Origin: Cupriavidus sp. UYMMa02A
GTDB taxonomy: Bacteria > Pseudomonadota > Gammaproteobacteria > Burkholderiales > Burkholderiaceae
Direction: 5' to 3'
DNA length: 64,000 bases
Assembly (NCBI GenBank): GCA_001725945.1
Contig: LRMT01000043.1
Coordinates: forward strand, 62,001 to 126,000
Each line of letters starts with the position of its first letter. The stretch's first letter is position 1. The position numbers were made by a program, and so were the translations under genes. This document shows, piece after piece, positions 27,492-38,765 of this stretch. Under the pieces are notes generated by a model. The model searched no databases. It saw only the letters and a list, made by a program, of their open reading frames with translations, and was not told where the DNA came from.

Positions 27492-28314
27492 CTACCCCGC
27501 CGCGCCAGCGAGCCCTCCACATTGCGCACCAGGCTCACCAGCCGTGGTCCGACGTCTTCAAACAACTGCTTGCTCTGCTGGCTGAACACTGGCACCGAAG
27601 CCGCGAACAGCCACGCTTCGCCATCGCGGCGGGTCCGCATCGGCACGGCGATCGCTCGATTTCCCGATGCAAGTCGCGCTGGCCGCGGCAGAAACCATGC
27701 TCGTCAAGATCATGCGCGGCTTCGGCCAGCCGGCCCTGCAGCCAGGCCTCGCGCTGCGGATCGCTGGCGCGGAGTTGCGCCAGGTAGGCCTGGCGTTCCG
27801 CCTCGCCCATCATCGACAGATAGGCGCGACCGGATGCCGTGCGCGACATCGACACGCGCGTGCCGACCTCCGGACGGTAGACGTGGCTGCGTACGCCCTG
27901 CGCAATTTCCACATAGGTGACCGTGTAGCCGTAGCCAACCATCAGCTCCACCTGCCCTTCGATGTGATCGGCCAGCTCCTGCATCAGCGGACGCGCGAGC
28001 TGCCGCACCGTCATGCGTGCCAGCGCGGGCGCTGCCAGGCTTACCAGCCCGACGCCGGGCACGTAGCGGGACAGGCGCTCGGAATAGTGCAGCATGCCCA
28101 GCTCGCACAAGGTGTCCAGCAGGCGGAACAAGGTCGGCTTGGCCAGCCCGGTGCGCTCCATCAGCTCGCGGCTGCTGAGCTCCTGCACGGTTGGCGAAAA
28201 ACAGTTGAGGATCGAAATACCGCGCGCGAGCGCGCTGACCAGGCGGGCCTCGCCTTCGGCCTCTGCGCCGCCCGCCGCTGGCGCGGCAGGGATTGTATGT
28301 GAATCATTAGCCAT
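27492..28314 (-). CDS. IclR-family transcriptional regulator, two frameshifts
   Basis: N-terminal winged HTH (LVSALARGISILNCF, ELSSRELMERTGLAKPTLFRLL) and C-terminal IclR effector domain (GYTVTYVEIAQGVRSHV, GRAYLSMM, CRGQRDLHREIEA). A missing G near 27658 shifts into PMRTRRDGEAWLFAASVPVF. A second near 27500 leads to a TAG at 27492-27494, giving about 274 residues ending VEGSLAAAG. Convergent with the crotonase and divergent from the thiolase operon, which is its likely target. Confidence 0.85.
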
Positions 28315-28401
28315 ATAAGGGTCTGGGATCTCGAGTTTTTCGATACCAGCGTCTCGAAACTTGGATGGTGCACTTCGTTTTTCCCGAAGTCAAATCTGGT
28401 T

Positions 28402-28436
28402 TTCTGGCTTTACATGCCGCATTTCCGAAGCCAGAA
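28402..28436. promoter_or_regulatory. Inverted repeats in the iclR-thiolase gap
   Basis: TTCTGGCTT (28402-28410) and AAGCCAGAA (28428-28436) form a perfect 9-bp inverted repeat with a 17-base spacer. ACTTCG / CGAAGT (28372-28377 and 28385-28390) lies just upstream. Both fall in the 240-base divergent region and are candidate IclR operators. Confidence 0.45.
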
Positions 28437-28553
28437 TCCCAATTCATCGTATCCGATGATCACATTTCGGCCCCGAAGTCTCAATATTCGATTCGTAGCC
28501 TGTCTTTCGCAACCTGCATCCGTAATTCACAGCCGCTTTCCAGGAGACCACCC

Positions 28554-29731
28554 ATGCAACAAGCCGTCGTCGTTGACGCCATCCGCAGCCCGATGGGCCG
28601 CTCGAAGCCGGGTTCGGCTTTCACCGAACTGCATGCCACCGAACTGCTGGCGCAAGTGCTCAAGGGCCTGGTGGAGCGCAACAAGCTGGACCCGGGCCTG
28701 GTGGATGACGTCATCACGGGCTGCGTCACGCAGGCCGGCGAGCAGTCCGCCGGTCCTGGCCGCGTGGCCTGGCTGGCGGCTGGCTTCCCCGACCATGTGC
28801 CGGCCACCACCATCGACCGCAAGTGCGGTTCCAGCCAGCAGGCCGTGCACTTCGCCGCGCAGGGCATCATGGCCGGCGCCTATGACATCGTGATCGCTTG
28901 CGGCATCGAGTCGATGAGCCGCGTGCCGATGGGTTCGGCGCGCATCGGCCAGAACCCTTACGGCCCGTCGATGGAAGCGCGCTACGCACCGGGCCTGGTG
29001 TCGCAGGGCGTTTCCGCCGAACTGGTGGCCGCCAAGTACGAGTTGTCGCGCGAACAGATGGACGCCTACTCGGCCCGCTCGCACGAACTGGCCGCCGCCG
29101 CGCGCGAAGCCGGCGCGTTCCGCCGCGAGATCCTGCCGATCGTGACACCCAACGGCGTGATCGAGCACGACGAGACGATTCGCCCCGGCACGTCGGTCGA
29201 AAAGCTTGGCACGCTGCAGGCTTCGTTCCGCAATGACGAACTGAGCGCGCGCTTCCCGCAGATTGGCTGGAACGTGACCGCTGGCAATGCCTCGCAGATC
29301 AGCGACGGCGCCTCGGCCATGCTGCTGATGAGCGAATCCATGGCTCAACGCCTGGGCCTGAAGCCGCGCGCGCGCTTCGTGGCCTTTGATGTGTGCGGGG
29401 ATGACCCGGTGATGATGCTGACCGCGCCGATCCCGGCCAGCCAGCGCGCCATCAAGAAGAGCGGTCTGAAGCTGGACCAGATCGACCACTACGAGATCAA
29501 CGAAGCGTTTGCCTGCGTGCCGCTGGCCTGGCAGAAGGCACTGGGCGCCGACGCCGCGCGCTGAACCCGCGTGGCGGCGCGATCGCGCTGGGCCACCCGC
29601 TCGGTGCATCGGGCGTGCGCCTGATGACCACGATGCTCCATGCGCTGGAAGACAGCGGCGGCCGCTATGGCCTGCAGTCGATGTGCGAGGCCGGCGGTAT
29701 GGCCAACGCCACCATCATCGAACGCCTGTAA
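28554..29731 (+). CDS. Acetyl-CoA C-acyltransferase (thiolase), one frameshift
   Basis: Thiolase cleaving or forming 3-oxoacyl-CoA; 392 residues after restoring a C near 29561 (CGC[C]TGAAC). Catalytic Cys91 lies in DRKCGSSQQA; after the shift come LNPRGGAIALGHPLGASG with the catalytic His and MCEAGGMANATIIERL with the second Cys. CAGGAGA precedes the ATG. First gene of a set with an SDR and a crotonase, so likely part of a beta-oxidation-type pathway under the IclR regulator. Could also degrade beta-ketoadipyl-CoA, but no CoA-transferase gene is present. Confidence 0.92.
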
Positions 29732-29829
29732 CGCATCCGCACGCGCCCGGGCCATGGCTGGCCTGGCGCGTGCCGCAATTTCCCGATACCCGAATTCCCG
29801 GATTCCTGAATCAGAAACGGAGACTCAAG

Positions 29830-30596
29830 ATGAAACTGACCGCAGATATGTCCGCCGTCGTGACCGGCGGCGCTTCCGGCCTGGGCCTCGCCACCGCACG
29901 CCGCCTGATCGAGCGTGGCGTCAGCGTGGTGATTGCCGACCTGTCCGAAGAGCGCGGCAATGCCGCCCTGGACGAGCTCGGCCCCAAGGCACGCTTCGTC
30001 AAGGCCGATGTCTGCGACACCGACCAGATGAACGCCGTCTATGACGCGGCCGAGGCGCTCGCCCCGCTGCGCGCGCTGGTGCATTGCGCCGGCCTCGGCG
30101 GCCCCCTGCGCGTGGTCGAAAAGGACGGCTCGCCCGGATCGCTCGAGAAGTACGAGTCGATCGTGCGCATCAACCTGATCGGCACCTTCAACGCGCTGCG
30201 CCTGGGCGCCGCACGCATGGCCAAGAACGAGATGATCGACGGCGAGCGCGGCGCTGCGTGCTGACCGCTTCGGTGGCTGCCTATGAAGGCCAGATCGGCC
30301 AGATTCCGTACGCCTCGGCCAAGGCCGGCATCGTCGGCATGACGCTGGTCGCCGCGCGCGACCTGGCCCAACGCGCGATCCGCGTGTGCACCATTGCCCC
30401 GGGCCTGTTCGACACGCCGCTGCTGGCCAAGCTGCCGGAGAACGTGCGCGCGTCGCTGGGCGCCATGGTGCCGCACCCGGCGCGCCTGGGCGCGCCGGAC
30501 GAATATGCATCGACCGCCGTGCACATCCTCGAAAACATCATGCTCAACGGCGAAACCATCCGCCTGGATGGCGCCATCCGCATGGCCCCGCGCTGA
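29830..30596 (+). CDS. SDR-family 3-hydroxyacyl-CoA dehydrogenase-like protein, one frameshift
   Basis: Short-chain dehydrogenase with NAD-binding TGGASGLG (about 12-19), Asp at the end of strand 2 (VVIADLSEE, favouring NAD), and active-site YASAKAG with a preceding [10 protein letters not shown] missing C near 30254 interrupts the reading. Restored length is about 255 residues. The long [15 protein letters not shown] insertion before NLIGTFN resembles 3-hydroxyacyl-CoA dehydrogenase type 2. GGAGA precedes the start. Lies between thiolase and crotonase. Confidence 0.88.
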
Positions 30597-30633
30597 GTTG
30601 CCGTTCTCACCTCAAACGAATACAAGGACAAGC

Positions 30634-31398
30634 ATGAGCGATACGCTGCAACTCGAAACCCGCGGCAATATCCTGGTGATCACGATGAACCGGCCCGAGG
30701 CGCGCAACGCCATGGACTTCGAGACTGCGACGGCACTGGCCGCCGCGCTCGACCAGCTCGAGTCGCGCGACGACCTGAGCGTGGCCATCGTGACCGGCGC
30801 GGGCGGCACCTTCTGCTCGGGCATGGACCTGAAGGGCTTCCTGGCCGGCAAGCGGCCGAGCCTGCCGGGCCGCGGCTTCGGCGGCCTGACCGAGGCCCCG
30901 CCGCGCAAGGTGCTGATCGCCGCGGTGGAAGGCTATGCGCTGGCTGGCGGTTTTGAAATGGCGCTGGCCTGCGACCTGATCGTGGCCTCCAAGGCGGCCA
31001 AGTTCGGCCTGCCCGAAGTCAAGCGTGGCCTGGTCGCCGCCGCTGGCGGCCTGATGCGCCTGCCGCGCCGGATCCCATACCACATCGCCATGGAGTACGC
31101 GCTGACCGGCAATATGCTCGGCGCCGAACAGGCGCATGCATACGGCCTGGTGAACTGCCTGACCGAGCCGGGCCAGGCACTCGAAGCCGCACTGGCCCTG
31201 GCCGAGGAAGTCGGTGCCAATGGCCCGATGGCCGTAGCCGTCAGCAAGCAGATCGTCAGCGAATCCGCCGACTGGTCGGCCGCCGAGATGTTCGAGCGCC
31301 AGCGCCCGATCACCGCCCCGGTGTTCTCGTCGGCCGATGCCCGCGAAGGCGCCGCCGCGTTTGCCGAAAAGCGCAAGCCGGTGTGGACCGGCAAGTAA
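30634..31398 (+). CDS. Enoyl-CoA hydratase/isomerase family protein
   Basis: Second crotonase, 254 residues, intact. Motifs: MNRPEARNAMD, oxyanion segments AGGTFCSGMDLKGF and EGYALAGGFEMALACD, and a catalytic-Glu region GLPEVKRGLVAAAGG. The C-terminus KRKPVWTGK is like that of the crotonase at 26620. Last gene of the thiolase-SDR-crotonase set and followed by a strong hairpin. Confidence 0.92.
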   Translation: MSDTLQLETRGNILVITMNRPEARNAMDFETATALAAALDQLESRDDLSVAIVTGAGGTFCSGMDLKGFLAGKRPSLPGRGFGGLTEAPPRKVLIAAVEGYALAGGFEMALACDLIVASKAAKFGLPEVKRGLVAAAGGLMRLPRRIPYHIAMEYALTGNMLGAEQAHAYGLVNCLTEPGQALEAALALAEEVGANGPMAVAVSKQIVSESADWSAAEMFERQRPITAPVFSSADAREGAAAFAEKRKPVWTGK

Positions 31399-31426
31399 GC
31401 GGCATCAGGCAGTAACCGTTGCCCAC

Positions 31427-31452
31427 GCGGCCGGCCCACTCGGGCCGGCCGC
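31427..31452 (+). terminator. Hairpin terminator after the thiolase operon
   Basis: Perfect 11-bp stem GCGGCCGGCCC / GGGCCGGCCGC with a four-base loop, 29 bases past the crotonase stop. No T-tract. The rest of the 31399-31711 gap shows no gene. Confidence 0.65.
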
Positions 31453-31711
31453 ATTGCCATCCACGCCTTGCGGCATCCTCGAGGCATCGAACGTTCGCCT
31501 TGATCGAGACGCATGGACCCCACATGGGACGGCCTGACCGATAGCCGCACAGGACATGCAACGCCGCCCGCCTGGCGGCTGTCCCGCACATTGACACCTG
31601 CCTGGACAGCCCCTACGCTGGCTTCACCCGGTGAATTCAGCGCCTGCTTAATCCCCAGGCAAATCCGCGCCAAGCCACCGGGACAACAATACAACCCGAG
31701 ACACGCCCTCC

Positions 31712-32937
31712 GTGACATCCCGCCTCGACGCGCTCCGTCCTGCGCTTCCCATCCTCCTCGGTGCCTCTGTCATGCTGAGCCTGGCCATGGGCCTACGCCA
31801 GAGCCTCGGTATCTTCATGCCGCCGCTGACGAAGGACATCGGCATTTCCGTGTCCGACTTCACAGTGGCCATTGCCGTGCAGAACCTGGCTGGGGGCTGC
31901 TGCAGCCGCTCGCGGGCGCCTGGGCCACGCGCCTTGGATTCCGGCCGCTGATGATGAGCGGCTCGCTGCTCTATGTGATCGGGCTGGTCCTGCTGGCTAC
32001 CTCGCATGGCCTGGTCGGTGTGACGCTGGGCGCAGGCGTGGCCATTGGCGCTTCGATGGCCTGCACAGGCAGCGCGATAGCCATGGCCGTGGCAGCGCGC
32101 CCGGTCCCCGCGGCCATGCGCAGCACGGTGCTGGGGCTGGTGTCAGGCGCCGGCTCGCTGGGTGCGCTGATCGCCGCGCCGATCGGCCAGGTGGTCGCGC
32201 AATCGTTCGGCTGGCGTACCGGTGTCGCCGCATTCGTGGTGCTGGCGCTGGTGATGTTGCCTGCAGCGTGGTTTGCCGGGCGCGTGGACCGCATGACGCT
32301 TGCCATGCCGCAAGGCACCGGTCAGGACACGCGCGCCAGGCAGTCGGCACCGCATTGCGCCATGTACCGTTCCTGGTCATGGCACTGGCCTATTTCGTCT
32401 GCGGCATGCAACTGGTCTTCCTGACCACGCACCTGCCCTCCTACCTGGATATCTGCGGCATGGATCCGATGCTGAGCGCAAAGCGCTCGGTGTCATCGGT
32501 GGCTTCAATGTGCTCGGCAGCATCTTTTTCGGCTGGGCCGGCGGACGCGTCAACAAGCTGTTGCTGCTGGGCTGCATCTACACCATCCGCTCGCTCGCGC
32601 TGACGTGGTACTTCTCGTCGGCACCCACGCCTGCCAGCACGCTGGTGTTCGCCGCGGTCATGGGCTTCCTGTGGCTCGGCGTGGCGCCGCTGGTGGCGGG
32701 CTGGATCGGCGAGACCTTCGGCCTGCGCTGGCAGGCCATGCTCGGCGGGATGGCGTTCTTCAGCCACCAGATCGGCAGCTTTGTCGGCGCATTCGGCGGC
32801 GGCTGGTGTATGACGCGCTGGGGTCCTACACGCTGGCCTGGCAGGTCGGTGTAGGACTCGGGCTTACGGCGGGACTCGCGCAGATTGCGTTTGCCGTGGC
32901 GACGCAGCGCCGGCCGCCGGCACTGGCGACGCCATAG
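31712..32937 (+). CDS. Major facilitator superfamily transporter, four frameshifts
   Basis: Inner-membrane MFS carrier, about 409 residues after restoring four bases (near 31890, 32335, 32480 and 32808). Hydrophobic helices run throughout: ILLGASVMLSLAMGLRQSLG, PLMMSGSLLYVIGLVLLATS, FLVMALAYFVCGMQLVFLTT and TLVFAAVMGFLWLGVAPLVAG. The start is a GTG at 31712, chosen for the N-terminal helix; the ribosome site is poor. HLPSYLDICGMDP resembles oxalate/formate or monocarboxylate-type MFS proteins, but substrate is not assigned. Confidence 0.8.
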
Positions 32938-33005
32938 GCCCACAGTGTGATTTTCGTGGGCTCGTGAACTAGTCTTCCTTGGGAGAACTCCAAGGGAGCC
33001 GCCCC

Positions 33006-34459
33006 ATGACACATGCGCGAATCGGCATACGGCAAGCCGCGCTGCTGCTCATCGCCGTCGTTCTGGCAGCCTGTGGCGGCAGCACGCAAGTGTCCATCAA
33101 CGGCGGCGCCACACCGTCTGCCGGGGCCCTTGCCATCGTTATCACCGGCTTGCCGGCGGGCACGGGCGGCGACGTGACTGTGAACGGGCCGGCCGGCTTC
33201 CGGCAGCGCCTGGCCACCAGTGCCACATTGTCGGGCCTGGCATCCGGCACCTACACAGTGGTGGCGGGCAACGTGCTGTCCGCCTCCATGAACTTCATCC
33301 CCCAGCCTGCCACGCAACAGGTCACCGTCGGCAATGGCACGGCCAGCGCCACGGTGACATACGGCACATCGCAGCCGTTTGCGCTGACCCTGCAGGAAGT
33401 GGCCAGCGGACTCGCGTTTCCGGTGTTCCTGACCGCGCCCGCCAATGACGCGCGGCTGTTCATCGTCGAGCGCGCGGGACGCATCCGCATCATGCAGGGT
33501 GGCACGCTGCTGCCCACGCCCTTCCTCGACATATCCGCGCTGACCACCACGGACGGCGAGCGCGGCCTGCTGTCGATGGCATTTGACCCGGCGTATGCGG
33601 CCAACGGCCGCTTCTACGTGTACTACACGGACAAGGCCGGCAATATCGCGATCGCGCGCTACCAGGTGTCGGCGTCGAATGCAAATATCGCCGATCCGGC
33701 CGCGACGGTTCTGCTTACCATCCCGCATCCAAACTTCAGCAACCACAATGGCGGGCTTCTTGCCTTTGGCCCCGACGGCATGCTCTACCTGGGTACGGGC
33801 GATGGCGGCGGCACCGGAGACCCCGCTGGCAATGCGCAGAATCTCGGTTCGCTGCTCGGAAAGCTGCTGCGCATCGACGTGAGAAGCCAGCCGTACGCGA
33901 TCCCCTCCGACAACCCGTTCGCGAACCAGGCCGGGCGTCGCGGCGAAATCTGGGCCAGCGGCCTGCGCAACCCGTGGCGCTTCGCGTTCGATCGCACCGA
34001 TGGCACGCTCTACATCGCCGATGTGGGCGAGGCGCAGCGCGAAGAGATCGACGTCGTCGCGTCGTCCTCCGGTGGACAGGACTATGGCTGGAACCGGATC
34101 GAAGGCTCCGCCTGCTTCGGGGCACCGACGTGCAGCACCCAAGGCACTACGTTGCCGCAACTCGAATACAGCCACGATGCCAATGGCGGCTGTGCCGTAG
34201 TCGGCGGTTACGTGTACCGTGGCAACGCCATGCCTGCGCTACGCGGTCGCTATCTTTACTCCGACCTGTGCCGCGGCTGGCTGCGCAGCTTCGCGTTCCG
34301 GGACGCGGCCGCAGAGCAGTTGGCTGGGGCATCACAATTCCCGGCAGCGTGTTTTCGTTCGGCGTGGATGCTAAGGGCGAGATCTATGTGCTCGCGGATC
34401 CCACTACCTCGTCAGTCAGCGGCAAGGTGTACCGCATCGTGCAGCGCAACCCACCCTAA
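33006..34459 (+). CDS. PQQ-dependent sugar dehydrogenase-like lipoprotein, one frameshift
   Basis: Secreted six-bladed beta-propeller of the glucose/sorbosone dehydrogenase family, about 484 residues. Lipobox region VVLAACGG, then a small beta-rich domain (about 40-130) and the GSDH domain: VASGLAFPVFLTAPAND, GRIRIM, RGLLSMAFDP, NHNGGLLAFGPDGMLYLGTGDGG and IWASGLRNPWRFAFD. A missing base near 34324 precedes the last strand set (WGITIPGSVFSFG, KVYRIVQRNPP). GGGAG precedes the start. The sugar and the use of PQQ are unproven; many family members are uncharacterised. Confidence 0.87.
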
Positions 34460-34480
34460 GCATCGCGCGGGCCCGGTGGC

Positions 34481-35647
34481 TCAATGCCACGCGCTGCCGA
34501 CCTGGATATAGAACGCGTTCTGACCCTGGCTGTGGGCCACGTCGATGCCCATCGCGATGCCGAGCTTGCGCGCGATCATGTAGCGGAAACCGGCGCCGAC
34601 GCTGTAGACGTTGCTCGCTTCGGAGAATCATGCCACTGCCCATAGGCCTTCCCCGTGCCTGTGAATCCCAGCAGCGACCAGCGCGGTGTGACATCCCAGC
34701 GCAGCTCCATTTCCGCCATGACCGCGTTGCGGTCCTGGTAGCGGCCTTTCTGCACGCCGCGCAAGTCCACATAGGGCTGCGCGTAGAACGGTATGCTTCC
34801 GCTGGAGAAGCGCGTGTCGGCGCGCAGGCCAAGGATCAGCGTACGCGCCACCGGTATCCACGTGAAGCCGCGAGCGTTGTACATATTGAAGGTCTGCGTA
34901 CTGCCAAAGCCTGAGCGGGCCAGCTGCACCTCGAACTCGGCATAGGTGCCTCGGCTCGGATAGAAGATGTTGTCGCGCGAGTCGTAATCGACAACGATGC
35001 CGCCCTTGCCGATGCGCTGGTCTTTCTCGACACTGCCCAGTTCCTGGGCGTTGCCAAACTTGAAGGTGGCCGACGAATCGAACAGCACGTAGCGAGGTCC
35101 GACGTACCAGCGCGAATCGCCAAGGCGGACCAGGAACTGCTGTACCAGGAAGGTCCCTCGCAGTTCATAGGCCCGCGCCTGGTTCAACTGGCCGAAGTAG
35201 TCGAGCTGGGCATCCACCTGGCGATGGCGCCGAGATAGCGGTAGCGGTCGCCGTCCCAAGTGTGGAAGTGCGCGACTCCGCGCCCCAGGTGCCGTTTTCC
35301 GTATAGGCCCCGCCAATACCGGTGATGTTCGGCGGCGCGGGGCCCTTGCCGGATGCTCTGGCATTGGCGGCGGCCTCGGCCATCGATTCCGAAAAGAACA
35401 TCAGGCCGAGCCCGAAACCATAACCCACTGCAGATTCGGTGATGATCATCGGCACCGGCAGCGCGCCCTTGTGGTTGAGCAGGAAATCGCTCGCATCGAG
35501 CATGCCGTCTTCAGGGTCGAAGAACGACAGGCTGCGGGCTGGCGCGGGTTCAGCCGGCGGGGCTGGCATTGCGTCCTGGGCCATTGCAGCACCCCGTGCC
35601 GACAGGCTGAGCGCCGACAGCAGCGCGGCCAGTCGACGGGTGGGCAT
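34481..35647 (-). CDS. BamA/TamA-type outer-membrane barrel protein, three frameshifts
   Basis: Outer-membrane protein with a C-terminal surface-antigen (Omp85-type) barrel and no POTRA repeats visible. Signal peptide RRLAALLSALSLSARGAAMA. N-terminal segment LPVPMIITESAVGYGFGLGLMFF. Barrel strands: YVGPRYVLFDSSATF, GIVVDYDSRDNIFYPSRGTYAEFEVQ, LILGLRADTRFSSG and RWDVTPRWSLLGFTGTGKAYG. After the last shift come YSVGAGFRYMIARKLGIAMG and the final SAWH. Bases are missing near 35273, 35224 and 34620; restored length is about 389. Convergent with the sugar dehydrogenase at 21 bases. Function unknown. Confidence 0.8.
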
Positions 35648-35858
35648 GCGCTCTCCTTCTTGCCTTGTCACTGCCGTCGAATGTATCGCGGTACGTCAGC
35701 TCTCGGCAGCATGCGTCGTTAGACTTTTCGAAACATGAATTTAATGGCTTGTGCACCCACAGCGGGAACGAAGCCGTACACGTGGTGAAAGCTCGCGTCG
35801 TCCTGCACTACAATGCGGGCTTTCCCCCGCTTCACGAGCCCCGCGAGCCACGACCCCC

Positions 35859-37064
35859 ATGACCACCCTCGGAACCCCCCTCTCCCCCTCGGCCACCAAG
35901 GTCATGCTGCTTGGCTCCGGCGAGCTCGGCAAGGAAGTGCTGATTGCGCTGCAGCGGCTTGGCGTCGAAACCATTGCCGTGGACCGCTACGAGAACGCGC
36001 CCGGCCAGCAGGTGGCCCACCATGCGCGCACCATCACCATGAGCGACCCGGAGCAGCTCAAGGCGCTGATCGAGGCCGAGAAGCCCCAGCTTGTGGTGCC
36101 CGAAATCGAGGCCATTGCCACGCCGATGCTTGAAACGCTGGAAGCCGCCGGTGTTGTGCGCGTGATTCCGACCGCGCGGGCCGCGCGCCTGACGATGGAC
36201 CGCGAAGGCATCCGCCGGCTGGCCGCGGAAACGCTGGGTCTGCCCACCAGCCCGTACAAGTTCTGCGATTCGCTTGAAGAGCTGCAGGCTGCGATCGATG
36301 GCGGCATCGGCTACCCGTGCGTGGTCAAGCCCGTCATGAGCAGCTCCGGCAAGGGCCAGAGCAAGATCGACGGGCCCGAGGGCGTCAAGGCCGCCTGGGA
36401 CTACGCCATGGCGGGCGGGCGCGTGAGCCACGGCCGCGTGATCGTGGAAGGCTTCATCGATTTCGACTACGAGATCACCCTGCTGACGGTGCGCGCACGG
36501 GGCGCTGATGGTCAGGTCGAGACGCAATTCTGCGCCCCGATCGGCCACCTGCAGGTCAGCGGCGACTATGTCGAAAGCTGGCAGCCGCACCCGATGCATC
36601 CGGCAGCGCTGGAGAAGGCCCAGCATATCGCCCGCTCGGTCACGTCAGACCTCGGCGGACAGGGCCTGTTCGGCGTGGAACTGTTCGTAAAGGGCGAGCA
36701 GGTCTGGTTCAGCGAGGTCAGCCCGCGTCCGCACGATACCGGCATGGTCACGATGGCCACGCAATGGCAGAACGAGTTCGAGCTGCACGCGCGCGCGATC
36801 CTGGGGCTGCCGGTCAGCACGGCGCTGAAGAGCCCCGGTGCCAGTGCTGTGATCTACGGCGGCGTGGATGCGCAGGGCGTGGTGTTCGACGGCGTCGACG
36901 AGGCGCTGCGCGTACCGCAGACCGAGGTACGCCTGTTCGGCAAGCCCGAGAGCTTTGCCAAGCGCCGCATGGGCGTGGCACTGGCCTATGCCGACGACGT
37001 CGACACGGCGCGCGACCGCGCGAAGGAAGCCGCCGGGCGCGTGAAGCCGCGCGTGGCTGGCTGA
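35859..37064 (+). CDS. purT: Formate-dependent phosphoribosylglycinamide formyltransferase
   Basis: ATP-grasp enzyme of purine synthesis that formylates GAR with formate and ATP. 401 residues, intact. Motifs: [21 protein letters not shown] near the N-terminus, the ATP-grasp region [30 protein letters not shown], and [15 protein letters not shown] with metal-binding Glu. The start at 35859 is based on homology. A TACAAT at about 35810 could be a -10 element. Standalone gene. Confidence 0.95.
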   Translation: MTTLGTPLSPSATKVMLLGSGELGKEVLIALQRLGVETIAVDRYENAPGQQVAHHARTITMSDPEQLKALIEAEKPQLVVPEIEAIATPMLETLEAAGVVRVIPTARAARLTMDREGIRRLAAETLGLPTSPYKFCDSLEELQAAIDGGIGYPCVVKPVMSSSGKGQSKIDGPEGVKAAWDYAMAGGRVSHGRVIVEGFIDFDYEITLLTVRARGADGQVETQFCAPIGHLQVSGDYVESWQPHPMHPAALEKAQHIARSVTSDLGGQGLFGVELFVKGEQVWFSEVSPRPHDTGMVTMATQWQNEFELHARAILGLPVSTALKSPGASAVIYGGVDAQGVVFDGVDEALRVPQTEVRLFGKPESFAKRRMGVALAYADDVDTARDRAKEAAGRVKPRVAG

Positions 37065-37069
37065 GCGGA

Positions 37070-38383
37070 CTACCGCATCGGCGACGACACATGCGCAGGC
37101 GGCAGGGCCTGCGCCGCCGCAACCTGTGCTGCGGCGACGATCGGGTTGATGCGCACGCCGCTCAGGTCCGCGCCCGACGGCGCCTGGTACAGGCGCAGGC
37201 TCAGTTCCGGCAAGATCGCCAGCAGGTGGTCGAAGATGTCGCCCTGGATACGTTCGTAGTCCATCCACGCGGTCAGCCGGGTGAAGCAGTAGACCTCGAC
37301 CGGAATGCCCTGCGAATCCGCCTCCATCATGCGCACATTGAGCAGCAGGTCCTGGTGGATTTCGGGGTGCGCCTTCAGGTAGGCAATGCCATACGCGCGG
37401 AACGTGCCGATATTGGTCAGGCGGCGGCGGTTGACGGGGTCGCTGCCGGCCTCGACCAGCAGCCGGTTGGCCTCATCGACTTCGGCCTGCTTCTGCTCCA
37501 GATAGTCGTGCAGCAGCCGGAAGCGCATCAGCGCGTGGACTTCGTCGTCGCTCAGGAAACGCACGCTGCCGGCGTCGATGCGCAGCGTGCGCTTGATGCG
37601 GCGCGCGCCCGATTCGAACATCTGCCGGTAGTTGCGGTAGCTTTCCGAAAACAGCTTGTAGGTCGGCACCGTGGTCACGGTGTTGTCCCAGTTCTGCACC
37701 TTCACGGTATGCAAGGCAATGTCCTTGACGTAGCCGTCGGCATTGCACTGCGGCATCTCGATCCAGTCGCCGATACGCAGCATGTCGTTGGAGGTGAGCT
37801 GCGTGCTGGCCACCAGTGACAACAGCGTGTCCTTGAACACCAGCAGCAGGATCGCGGACAGCGCGCCGAGGCCCGACAGCATCCACAGCGGCGAACGGTC
37901 GATCAGGATCGACAGCACCAGCACACCGCATACCAGCCACAGGCCCAGCCGCCCCACCTGCACATAGCCCTTGATCGAGCGCGTCTGCGCGCGAGTGCTG
38001 CCCGCATAGACGTCCTGCCAGGCGCCCAACCCGCCCATCAGCATCGTGAAGATGCAGATCCAGGTGCCTGCATGCGAAAGCCGTTCGACGGCCAGCGCGT
38101 AGCGTCCCATGTTTGGCACCTCTCCGGCGCCCACGGTAATCACGGCGAACCACACCGCATAGCCGAAGCGCCGGTATACCCGGTGGCGCATGAGCGCCTT
38201 GCTCCAGTGGCCGTTGCCGGCCATTACCAGCAGCCGGTGCGCCATGCGCGAGACGACCCGGGCCACCAGCCACTGGGCTACGGTGGCGACCAGCACGAGG
38301 ATCGACATGTAGACGGCATTCTGCGCCCACGGACGGGTGGGCATGTAATGCTGGATCAGGTCCGGCAGGGCATCGAATTCCAT
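37070..38383 (-). CDS. MscS-family mechanosensitive ion channel (YbdG-like)
   Basis: Inner-membrane channel protein of 437 residues, intact. Several N-terminal membrane helices (MSILVLVATVAQWLVARVV, RFGYAVWFAVITVGAG, GLWLVCGVLVLSILI), then the pore-lining helix and beta domain: LGALSAILLLVFKDTLLSLVAS, IGDWIEMPQCNADGYVKDIAL and VQNWDNTVTTVPTYKLFSES. The long C-terminal region after about 320 is as in YbdG. Convergent with purT at six bases. The start MEFDALPDL is chosen over a longer frame for its family match; ribosome site weak. Confidence 0.88.
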   Translation of the reverse strand: MEFDALPDLIQHYMPTRPWAQNAVYMSILVLVATVAQWLVARVVSRMAHRLLVMAGNGHWSKALMRHRVYRRFGYAVWFAVITVGAGEVPNMGRYALAVERLSHAGTWICIFTMLMGGLGAWQDVYAGSTRAQTRSIKGYVQVGRLGLWLVCGVLVLSILIDRSPLWMLSGLGALSAILLLVFKDTLLSLVASTQLTSNDMLRIGDWIEMPQCNADGYVKDIALHTVKVQNWDNTVTTVPTYKLFSESYRNYRQMFESGARRIKRTLRIDAGSVRFLSDDEVHALMRFRLLHDYLEQKQAEVDEANRLLVEAGSDPVNRRRLTNIGTFRAYGIAYLKAHPEIHQDLLLNVRMMEADSQGIPVEVYCFTRLTAWMDYERIQGDIFDHLLAILPELSLRLYQAPSGADLSGVRINPIVAAAQVAAAQALPPAHVSSPMR

Positions 38384-38448
38384 GAAAGGCAGAAAAGGAG
38401 CTGGCTCAGCCGTACAGTGTACAAAACGCGCGAGCCAGTCCCTGAATG

Positions 38449-38765
38449 CTATGCCGGCAGCAGCTTCAGGCCGCCAATGCCGGCGAAGATCAGCGCGATC
38501 AGCGCAAGGCGCGCCGCGTCGCGCTCTCGCCAAGAAAGACGATGCCGATGAGCGTCACGCCGATGGCGCCGACGCCGGTCCATACGGCATACGCCGTGCC
38601 TACCGGGAGATGGCGCAACGCCACGCTGAGCAGGAAGATGCTGGCCAGCGCGGCACCGATGCCGAGCGCGGTGGGCCAGGGACGGGTCCAGCCGTCCGTA
38701 TGCTTGAGTGCCAGCGCCATCACGATCTCGATCAGGCCGGCAAGGATCAACAGGGTCCAGGCCAT
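38449..38765 (-). CDS. SMR-family exporter, Gdx (SugE) type, one frameshift
   Basis: Four-helix small multidrug resistance protein of about 105 residues, with central Glu13 in MAWTLLILAGLIEIVMALALKHTDG; the KHTDGWTRPWPT segment favours the guanidinium-exporting Gdx subclass over EmrE. A missing base near 38522 separates GESATR from LRLALIALIFAGIGGLKLLPA. No guanidine riboswitch motif was found upstream. Divergent from a LysR gene with a 118-base gap. Confidence 0.87.
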
